Source of the DNA: Candidatus Parcubacteria bacterium
GTDB lineage: Bacteria > Patescibacteriota > Minisyncoccia > JAHIHE01 > JAGLIN01
DNA length: 8,395 nt
Direction of reading: 5' to 3'
Assembly (NCBI GenBank): GCA_023142975.1
Contig: JAGLIN010000073.1
Span: 1-8,395 of the forward strand
This document shows positions 1 through 5,018 of this stretch, piece after piece. The position numbers and the translations under genes were made by a program. The notes below the pieces were generated by a model, which made no database searches, was not told where the DNA came from, and saw nothing but the letters and a program-made list of their open reading frames with translations. The stretch's first letter is position 1; each line of letters begins with the position of its first letter.

Positions 1-5
1 GGTTT

Positions 6-764
6 ATGCAACAAAGCCATTTAAATAAGGAAACAATTTTTAATAAAATATCTTTAGAAATGAATAATGGCGAAAGGGTAAACTTAGACAAACTTGGATT
101 TGATAAATCCTGGATTCCTGTTTTTGATGATTTGATAAAAGGTATTCATTGTGAGTGTAGTAGTGTGTGTGACAAAATGCCTTTGTCAATTAAGGCAAAT
201 TCAAGTGAGAAATATGTCTGGGATCAAAAAATTGGGTTATGTGATGAAAAATTACCAATAAATAAAAAATTGAGATTTAGGGTAATGAGTTGGGATAGAT
301 ATGGTAGAGTTAAAAAATATTATTATTCTAATGAATTCACAATTAAAGAAAAAATAACAGAAGTGGACATATCTGACTGGCAGACTTATCGAAATGAGGA
401 GTTTGGGTTTGAGGTGAAATATCCAGAGGAGTGGACTTTTCGCGATCAACACAGGGGAACTTTACTTTTAAAGCCAACTTCTGATAATTTGCCTCATGCC
501 CATTTTTCAATTGATGCCATTGGACATGCAGTTGATTCACCATCAATTAAAAAAGAATTTGAGAAAATAATATTTGCGGGAAGAGAGGCTGAAGAATTTA
601 ATTTAATTGAAAAGAAGTTTATCCTTAGAGAAATCAGAATTTTAGAAATTGATGAGAAATGGACTAAGGATAATAATATTCTTTATTATGTAGAAAATGA
701 TAAAAAAGATTTAATACCAATTTTTGATCAAATTCTTTCCTCGTTCAAATTCACAGAAAAATAA
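6..764 (+). CDS. Unidentified protein with C-terminal YP-W (PsbP-like) domain, probably 5'-truncated by the window
   Basis: I do not recognise a named family. The first ATG gives 252 residues, but the frame is still open back to position 3, so the real start (and a signal peptide or lipobox) may lie outside the window. The N-terminal half (about 1-115) is mixed polar sequence with four cysteines at 49, 51, 55 and 79, compatible with disulfides in an exported protein. After a linker, residues 124-145 carry the pattern W-x-x-Y-x-N-x-E-F-G-F-x-V-x-Y-P-x-x-W, and the protein ends in I-L-S-S-F-K-F-T-E. This pairing of an FGF..YP..W start and a 'sFkF' end is typical of small PsbP/Mog1-like domains on exported proteins of uncultured bacteria (family knowledge). 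It ends 27 bp before the D-aminoacylase gene, so the two may be co-transcribed. Its function is unknown; a surface or lipoprotein role is inference. Confidence 0.7.
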   Translation: MQQSHLNKETIFNKISLEMNNGERVNLDKLGFDKSWIPVFDDLIKGIHCECSSVCDKMPLSIKANSSEKYVWDQKIGLCDEKLPINKKLRFRVMSWDRYGRVKKYYYSNEFTIKEKITEVDISDWQTYRNEEFGFEVKYPEEWTFRDQHRGTLLLKPTSDNLPHAHFSIDAIGHAVDSPSIKKEFEKIIFAGREAEEFNLIEKKFILREIRILEIDEKWTKDNNILYYVENDKKDLIPIFDQILSSFKFTEK

Positions 765-791
765 AAAATAAATATTCATAACCTAAATCCT

Positions 792-2372
792 ATGTTAGAC
801 ATATTAATAAAAAATGGAACTGTAATTGATGGGACTGCAACCAAAGGGAAAATCGCTGATGTTGGGATAGAGAAAGATAAGATAACTGTTGTTGAAAAAT
901 TAGATGACAATACTAAAGCGGCTAAAGTTATAGACGCAAAGGGGATGGTTGTTTGCCCTGGATTTATTGATATACTTGATCACTCAGATAATTTCTGGAC
1001 ATTATTCTCAATACCAAGATTAGATAGCAAAGTAACCCAAGGAATAACCACCATAATCGGCGGGAATTGCGGATCATCGTTGGCGCCAGTATTAGGAGAA
1101 AATTCAATTAAAGCGATTAGCAAATGGGTTGATATTGGCAATACTAATATAAACTGGATTAGAACTAAAGAATTTCTGAACGAGCTTGACAGAAGAAATG
1201 TCGGACTTAATTTTGGCACATTAGTCGGACACGAAACATTAAGGAGAGGATTATTGGGAGACGAGATTAGAAGAATAACAGATGAAGAAATAAAAATGAT
1301 TGGCAGAATGCTTTCTGATAGTTTGGCGGACGGGGCATTTGGGATGTCAACAGGACTTGTTTTTTCACATGCCAAAATGACTACAATCAATGAAATAAAA
1401 TATTTAACAGAAATATTAAAAGCAAACGATTCTTTTTATGCCAGTCATATTAGGGGAGAAGCCGAAGAATTGCTTCCAAGCATAAATGAAACAATTCAAA
1501 TCGGCAGAGAAACTAAAGTTCCTGTTGAAATCTCGCATTTGAAAGCTATTGGAAAAAGGTATTGGTCTGATATGTTTCGCGCGCTGGAAATGATAAATGT
1601 CGCTAATGAAGAAAATGTTGAAATTAGTTTTGATATATATCCTTACAATACGACTGGTTCGGTTTTATATATTCTCTTGCCAGACTGGGTTTCAGAAGGA
1701 GGGAGAAAAAAAATGATTTCAAGATTAAAAGATTTGGATTTACGAAATAAAATAATAAAAGAGATAAAAGAAATGAATTATAATTATGAAAATATTATAA
1801 TTTCAATTTGTCCAAAGTTAAAAGAAATAGTAGGGAAGGGAATTATGGATATTGCGTCCAAACAAGAAATAAGTCCAGAAGAGGCTATAATAGAGCTTTT
1901 AATTAGCGCTAATGGGCATGTAATCGTGTTTGATAGAAAAATTTTAAGTGAAGAAAATATTGAACTGGCATTAAAAAGTCCTCACTGTATAATTTCTTCG
2001 GCTGATGCTGCTTACAATATTGAATATATAAGGACTGGAGAAATTATTCATCCAAGATGTTTTGGGACATTTCCAAGGATTTTGGGAAAGTATGTCAGAG
2101 AAAGAAAAATTTTAAGCATAGAAGACGCTATAAAAAAAATGACTTCTAAGCCAGCTAAAAAAGTAGGATTGAAGGAAAGAGGAATTTTAAGAAAAGGATT
2201 TTACGCGGATGTCGTTGTTTTTAATCCTAATTCTATCATAGATAAAGCTGATTTCAATAATCCATATCAGTATTCAGAAGGAATTGAACAAGTAGTTATT
2301 AATGGAAAAATGGTTATAGAAAATGGTGAACATACGGGTGAATTAGCGGGGAGGGTTTTGAGGAAGGCGTAA
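792..2372 (+). CDS. N-acyl-D-amino-acid deacylase (D-aminoacylase) family amidohydrolase
   Basis: Predicted zinc amidohydrolase that removes the acyl group from N-acyl-D-amino acids, or a related amide hydrolase; probably cytoplasmic, as no signal peptide is visible. The N-terminal beta-sandwich begins MLDILIKNGTVIDG and is followed by the VCPGFID strand at 54-60. Metal-site candidates by family alignment are C93 (GGNCGSS), H219 (ASHIRGE), H249 (EISHLKA) and D405 (SSADAAYN). H420 in HPRCFGTFPR and the closing sandwich (GFYADVVVFNP, 469-479; VVINGKMVIENG, 501-512) also fit. At 526 residues it is slightly longer than classical D-aminoacylases of about 480-500. The usual H-x-H after GFID reads L62-D-H64, so the first His is lost; the tight-site ligands Cys, His and His are kept. 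The start has no Shine-Dalgarno sequence. The substrate is not decided by sequence, and recycling of D-amino acids from peptidoglycan is only a guess. Confidence 0.88.
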   Translation: MLDILIKNGTVIDGTATKGKIADVGIEKDKITVVEKLDDNTKAAKVIDAKGMVVCPGFIDILDHSDNFWTLFSIPRLDSKVTQGITTIIGGNCGSSLAPVLGENSIKAISKWVDIGNTNINWIRTKEFLNELDRRNVGLNFGTLVGHETLRRGLLGDEIRRITDEEIKMIGRMLSDSLADGAFGMSTGLVFSHAKMTTINEIKYLTEILKANDSFYASHIRGEAEELLPSINETIQIGRETKVPVEISHLKAIGKRYWSDMFRALEMINVANEENVEISFDIYPYNTTGSVLYILLPDWVSEGGRKKMISRLKDLDLRNKIIKEIKEMNYNYENIIISICPKLKEIVGKGIMDIASKQEISPEEAIIELLISANGHVIVFDRKILSEENIELALKSPHCIISSADAAYNIEYIRTGEIIHPRCFGTFPRILGKYVRERKILSIEDAIKKMTSKPAKKVGLKERGILRKGFYADVVVFNPNSIIDKADFNNPYQYSEGIEQVVINGKMVIENGEHTGELAGRVLRKA

Positions 2373-2375
2373 AAG

Positions 2376-2511
2376 TTGTCATTCCCGCGGAGGCGGGAAT
2401 CCAGTAAGTCTTAATGAATAATAATTTTCGTATAATTTATTAAAGTGAGATTAACTGGATCCCAGATATTTTTTCTTACGCTTCGCTCCAGAAAAAATTC
2501 TGGGATGACAA
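2376..2511. repeat. Palindromic element A (TGTCAT...ATGACA, branched, 136 bp)
   Basis: A mobile-looking intergenic palindrome fills nearly the whole gap between the D-aminoacylase stop (2372) and the tgt start (2530). The outer arms TTGTCAT (2376-2382) and ATGACAA (2505-2511) enclose three hairpins: ATTCCCGC/GCGGGAAT (2381-2388/2393-2400); ATCCAGT/ACTGGAT (2399-2405/2454-2460) with an AT-rich loop; and a 17-bp stem with one bulge (2459-2476/2490-2506). Neighbouring stems share an AT dinucleotide at each junction, so one strand can fold as a four-way cloverleaf. The left arm resembles the GTCATTCCCGC...GCGGGAAT repeats common in many bacterial genomes. It has no coding capacity. A TATAAT at 2431-2436 inside the middle loop could serve as a -10 for tgt, but no good -35 is visible. 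Confidence 0.85.
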
Positions 2512-2529
2512 TAACGAAAAATTTTTATT

Positions 2530-3738
2530 ATGTTTAAACTTCTCAAAAAATCAAAAAAATCTAATGCCAGATTAGGTAAATTAAAAACAGAGCACGGGGT
2601 TATAGAGACCCCGTGTTTTATGCCGATCGCGACTTGCGGAAGCGTGAAGTCAATTGATAGCGTTGAAATGGAAAAACTTGGCGCAAATATAATTCTGGGA
2701 AATACTTATCATTTATATTTAAGACCGGGAGATAAGCTAATTAAAAAATTCAGTGGGCTGCATAATTTTATGAATTGGCAAAAACCAATTTTAACGGATA
2801 GCGGCGGATATCAGGTTTTTTCTCTGGCAAAGATGAGAAAAATTACCGAGAAAGGAGTAAGCTTCCAGTCTCACATTGATGGATCTCGCCATCTGCTAAC
2901 TCCAGAAAAATCGATTGAGATTCAGCGAAATTTGGGAAGCGATATTATAATGGTTTTGGATGAATGCGCGCCATATCCTTCTACAAAAAAGTATATTAAA
3001 GAATCTTTGGAAATGACAACGAGATGGGCTGGTCGCTGTAAAGATTATTTTGAAAAAATACAAAGCATAAAACACAAAAGCCAAACAAAACACAAAAAAG
3101 ATGTCACTCTGAGCTTGTCGAAGAGTGGCAGACTCACTAACCATAGCATCCTTCGACAAGCTCAGGATGACAATTCATTATTATTTGGCATTGTGCAGGG
3201 AGGAACCTATAAGGATTTGCGAGAAAGATCGGCTAAACAACTATTAGAATTAAACTTTGACGGTTACGCGATTGGCGGAGTTTCGGTGGGAGAGCCGAGC
3301 GAGAAAATGTTGCGTGTTATTGACTGGACTGCGCCATTTTTGCCAGAAGATAAACCGAGATATTTGATGGGGGTCGGCAAGCCAGAAGAGGTTGTTATGA
3401 GTGTTGCAAAAGGGATTGATATGTTTGATTGTGTGATTCCAACGAGAAATGCAAGACATGGAACGATCTATAAATTTAAAGTAGAAAGTAAAAAGTTAAA
3501 AGTTACAGAGAAGTGTAATAAAAACTTTTATGAGATCTTGCATATTACGAATGAGAAGTTTAAAACTGACAAAAAGCCGATTGACAAAAATTGTAAATGC
3601 TTCACTTGTCAAAATTATTCCCGCGCGTATCTAAGGCATTTATTTGTTTCTAATGAATTACTTGCTCTGCGTTTGGCAAGCATTCATAATGTTTATTTTT
3701 ATTTGGAGTTGATGAAAAGGATTAGAAATTCGGTTTAA
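2530..3738 (+). CDS. tgt: Queuine/preQ1 tRNA-guanine ribosyltransferase (TGT), with two internal insertions
   Basis: Exchanges guanine-34 of GUN anticodons (Asp, Asn, His, Tyr tRNAs) for preQ1 in queuosine synthesis. It has a TIM-barrel fold with a zinc site. Visible motifs are ETPCFMPIAT (26-35), LGNTYHLYLRPG (56-67), LTDSGGYQVFSL with general acid/base D90, LDECAPYP (143-150, D144 substrate-binding), FGIVQGG (219-225), and MFDCVIPTRNARHG (298-311) with nucleophile D300. Zinc ligands are C355, C357, C360 and H386. Compared with the 375-residue E. coli enzyme from memory, it carries about 35 extra residues before FGIVQGG (a palindromic repeat plus an A-rich tract), about 17 extra between the NARHG motif and the zinc site, and lacks about 25 C-terminal residues. 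All catalytic residues survive and both insertions are in frame, so I expect it to be functional. It lacks a Shine-Dalgarno sequence. No other queuosine genes are in the window. Confidence 0.95.
   Translation: MFKLLKKSKKSNARLGKLKTEHGVIETPCFMPIATCGSVKSIDSVEMEKLGANIILGNTYHLYLRPGDKLIKKFSGLHNFMNWQKPILTDSGGYQVFSLAKMRKITEKGVSFQSHIDGSRHLLTPEKSIEIQRNLGSDIIMVLDECAPYPSTKKYIKESLEMTTRWAGRCKDYFEKIQSIKHKSQTKHKKDVTLSLSKSGRLTNHSILRQAQDDNSLLFGIVQGGTYKDLRERSAKQLLELNFDGYAIGGVSVGEPSEKMLRVIDWTAPFLPEDKPRYLMGVGKPEEVVMSVAKGIDMFDCVIPTRNARHGTIYKFKVESKKLKVTEKCNKNFYEILHITNEKFKTDKKPIDKNCKCFTCQNYSRAYLRHLFVSNELLALRLASIHNVYFYLELMKRIRNSV
3069..3097 (+). repeat. 11-bp direct repeat in A-rich tract of tgt
   Basis: AAAACACAAAA occurs at 3069-3079 and again at 3087-3097, inside the extra segment of tgt just upstream of palindromic element B. 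It encodes a Lys/His-rich stretch (KHKSQTKHKK, residues 181-190). Together with element B this accounts for nearly all of the roughly 35 extra residues. Replication slippage, or sequence that arrived with the element, would both fit. Confidence 0.6.
3102..3172. repeat. Palindromic element B, inserted in frame within tgt
   Basis: This is a 71-bp inverted repeat. Arms 3102-3123 and 3151-3172 are complementary over 22 bp with two mismatches. Each half is also a hairpin by itself: CACTCT/AGAGTG (3105-3110/3122-3127) and CATCCT/AGGATG (3147-3152/3164-3169). The right half contains CTTCGACAAGCTCAGGATGA, a repeat seen in very many bacterial genomes. It is translated in the tgt frame as VTLSLSKS...ILRQAQDD (residues 192-214), the characteristic peptide signature of this repeat. 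No stop codon is introduced, and the tgt motifs continue on both sides. The outer TGTCA/TGACA ends match elements A and C. Confidence 0.88.
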
Positions 3739-3810
3739 AATTTTAAAATAAAAAAATCCTTTTGCAAGATTTGGAAGAAAATAAAGTGTCAGTTTTTAAA
3801 AATGCTTTTT

Positions 3811-3843
3811 AAACAAAAGAAAACAGACAATGGACTTGTCTGC
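3811..3843 (-). terminator. Intrinsic terminator of the minus-strand RNA
   Basis: On the minus strand, CAGACAA (3842-3836) pairs with TTGTCTG (3830-3824) around a GTCCA loop, and a G.U pair (3843/3823) extends the stem to 8 bp. It is followed at once by a U-rich run (TTTTCTTTTGTTT, 3823-3811). In the plus direction the stem is not followed by a T-run, so the signal is directional. It also lies where the convergent tgt and minus-strand transcripts would meet. Confidence 0.7.
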
Positions 3844-4030
3844 GTGAACGAGAAACGTATTACTTTCCAGAATTCTTTTAATAGCGAACTCTTTATCTGC
3901 ATGATGTCTCTCGCTCTTCGGCACCTTTTATTTTTGAAAGCGCTATAATTACCACAAGAATCTTTTCTTGGAATGTTCCTAAGAAAATCCTTTTCTTGTA
4001 AGTTCGTTGCCCTTTAGCCAAAGGCGAATT

Positions 4031-4039
4031 TTAGATCAT
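4031..4039 (-). other. Start-stop mini-ORF (Met-Ile-stop) behind a full Shine-Dalgarno sequence
   Basis: AAAGGAGGT (minus strand, 4054-4046) matches the 16S anti-Shine-Dalgarno tail over 9 nt. Six bases later comes ATG-ATC-TAA (4039-4031). It is in frame with the small ORF that ends at 4091, so it could also be the tail of a longer, interrupted reading frame. No protein gene in the window has such a site. Confidence 0.35.
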
Positions 4040-4090
4040 CTTTTTACCTCCTTTTTTTCTGAACTCGGCATGCCGGATCTCGGTCTCCAG

Positions 4091-4192
4091 TTATCTCAGG
4101 TGGTGGAGTGCCTCATGGCCTGGGTGTTTGTTAAAAACGGCGATATTATCTTCTTTTACTGGTTTTACAAAAAAAACGGTTCTGCTTTCCAT
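4091..4192 (-). CDS. Possible 33-residue small protein inside the candidate RNA
   Basis: On the minus strand, AAGGAG stands a few bases before an ATG at 4192-4190, which opens a 33-codon frame beginning MESRTVFFVKPVKEDNIAVF and ending HEALHHLR before TAA (4093-4091). Past that stop the same frame continues for 19 sense codons (LETEIRHAEFRKKGGKKMI) to another TAA at 4031. Upstream the same frame is open back to the early 4300s except for one TAA. This may be a tiny gene, a decayed longer gene with nonsense mutations, or chance within a structured RNA. I recognise no family. Codon-level conservation in relatives would decide. Confidence 0.25.
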   Translation of the reverse strand: MESRTVFFVKPVKEDNIAVFNKHPGHEALHHLR

Positions 4193-4322
4193 ACCTTCTC
4201 CTTATCCTCTTTCGAACTTATCACATCCTGCGCATCTTGCATGATAAATTCTAAACTGTACTTTTGAAGTTTTAATCTCAGTCGCTTTAATGAAAAAGCG
4301 CAGATCTTAACTTCATAAGCCA

Positions 4323-4350
4323 CCATAGCACACCCAAAAAATTTGTCAAG
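4323..4350 (-). promoter_or_regulatory. Near-consensus sigma-70 promoter of the minus-strand RNA
   Basis: On the minus strand a perfect -35 TTGACA (4350-4345), a 16-nt spacer and an extended -10 TGcTATGGT (4331-4323) predict a start near 4316, exactly at the base of the 5' hairpin of the RNA. This is the best promoter match in the window. Confidence 0.7.
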
Positions 4351-4395
4351 GGCAATTTATAAAAAGATTTGAAAAATATTAAAAACTGAGGTATA

Positions 4396-4416
4396 TGAAA
4401 AAGCATGCGTTTTTCA
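4396..4416. promoter_or_regulatory. 21-bp palindrome between divergent promoters, operator-like
   Basis: TGAAAAA (4396-4402) and TTTTTCA (4410-4416) are perfect inverted arms around a GCATGCG centre. The site lies between the minus-strand promoter (-35 at 4350) and the plus-strand promoter (-35 near 4437). A second TTTGAAAAA at 4369-4377 is also complementary to 4410-4418. A repressor site is inference; the arms are simple in sequence and could be chance. Confidence 0.3.
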
Positions 4417-4436
4417 AAAATATTAGTGAATAAAAT

Positions 4437-4464
4437 TTGTATTTAATATTAATTGTGATACAAT
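4437..4464 (+). promoter_or_regulatory. Promoter of the membrane-protein gene, probably leaderless
   Basis: A weak -35 TTGTAT (4437-4442), a 16-nt spacer and an extended -10 TGaTACAAT (4456-4464) stand only 6 bases before the ATG at 4471. Transcription would start at or next to the start codon, giving a leaderless mRNA. This fits the absence of a Shine-Dalgarno sequence. Confidence 0.45.
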
Positions 4465-4470
4465 ATAAAT

Positions 4471-4998
4471 ATGGATATTGTAGCAATAATAAACAGTATC
4501 AGTTGGAACACTCTTAATTGGGATTTGTTTGTAATCATTGTTTTTGCTGTCGGCATTCTTATTTTTGGTTACTTTTTGGAAAGAGATAGAGTTTTTGTGA
4601 CTTTAATCAGCAGTTATATTTCTCTGGCATTATTAAACAAAGCGCCAATAATTTTTGAAACGATCGGCGTTCAAATTCAGATAAATAATTCTTTTGCCAA
4701 CACAACCGCGGTTTTTCTAGGATGCATTGTTATATTATTTTTTATACTTTCATATTCCGCTTTCACTTCAGTTTTTGACAGAAGCCCAAATGGAGCGGTA
4801 TTACAAACAATAACTATAAGCTTTTTACAGGTTGGTTTCATTGTTAGCGTAATTGTTTCCTTTTTATCTCCTGAAGAAATAAGCGCGCTTCCATTATTTA
4901 CAAAAGCGGTTTTTGCTGAAAATCAAGCACAATCCTTTTGGTTGTTAGCGCCATTAATAGTTATGTTATTATTTAGAGGAAAAAAAAGAATATATTAA
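4471..4998 (+). CDS. Unidentified integral membrane protein, about five helices
   Basis: A 175-residue hydrophobic protein. Likely membrane segments are at about 17-37 (WDLFVIIVFAVGILIFGYF), 41-56, 76-99 (TTAVFLGCIVILFFILSYSAF), 113-133 (TISFLQVGFIVSVIVSFL) and 155-169 (FWLLAPLIVMLLF), with a basic tail RGKKRIY that should stay in the cytoplasm. The charged turn ERDR (38-41) after the first helix and FDRSPNG (102-108) after the third look like cytoplasmic loops. The overall layout is reminiscent of CvpA-like small membrane proteins, but I see no diagnostic motif and do not assign that family. Its stop lies 20 bp before the next start, so the pair is probably one operon. The next protein is membrane-anchored too. 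Confidence 0.8.
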   Translation: MDIVAIINSISWNTLNWDLFVIIVFAVGILIFGYFLERDRVFVTLISSYISLALLNKAPIIFETIGVQIQINNSFANTTAVFLGCIVILFFILSYSAFTSVFDRSPNGAVLQTITISFLQVGFIVSVIVSFLSPEEISALPLFTKAVFAENQAQSFWLLAPLIVMLLFRGKKRIY

Positions 4999-5018
4999 TT
5001 AATCATTAAAGTAAAAAT

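Larger units (their letters stand above)
3811..4316 (-). ncRNA. Candidate structured RNA of about 500 nt, no recognised family
   Basis: A complete minus-strand transcription unit: promoter 4350-4323, predicted 5' end near 4316, terminator near 3811. The 5' end forms three stacked helices: TGAAGTT/AACTTCA (4265-4271/4309-4315), 4274-4278/4302-4306, and CGCTTT/AAAGCG (4283-4288/4295-4300). Other helices are 3954-3960/3993-3999 with an inner 7-bp stem, an 11-bp helix 3906-3916/3846-3856 enclosing the 7-bp helix 3886-3892/3869-3875, and a hairpin at 4218-4223/4242-4247. Where these helices are not Watson-Crick, the mispairs are G.U on the minus strand and A.C on the plus strand, which gives the direction. 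I saw no tmRNA tRNA-like ends, RNase P conserved GAGGAAAGUC, SRP tetraloop domain or group II domain V. It could instead be an mRNA for small peptides with a structured 3' half. Its function is unknown. Confidence 0.6.

Noticed and set aside
980..1390. Minus-strand 136-codon open frame within the D-aminoacylase gene
   Set aside because: It fully overlaps a well-supported conserved gene; the protein is Ser/Leu/Ile-rich without motifs, a typical antisense shadow.
2376..2511. Element A as an ordinary Rho-independent terminator
   Set aside because: The stem is far longer and branched, carries the TGTCAT/ATGACA ends shared with elements B and C, and is followed by ATAACG rather than a T-run.
4031..4192. 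An alternative genetic code with reassigned stops to explain the extended small frame
   Set aside because: The interrupting codon is TAA, which ends every complete gene in the window; the known CPR recoding concerns TGA, and no conserved gene here has internal TGA.
4007..4267. Plus-strand 86-codon open frame in the gap after tgt
   Set aside because: It is antisense to the candidate RNA, has no ribosome site or plus-strand promoter, and its composition (Phe/Ser/Cys-rich, no domain) looks like the reverse of other sequence. The directional G.U evidence favours the minus strand.
3811..4316. Assigning the minus-strand RNA to tmRNA, RNase P RNA or SRP RNA
   Set aside because: I looked for a tRNA-like 3' end with T-arm, for GAGGAAAGUC/ACAGAA core motifs and for the GGAAGCAG-type SRP loop, and found none in the right arrangement.
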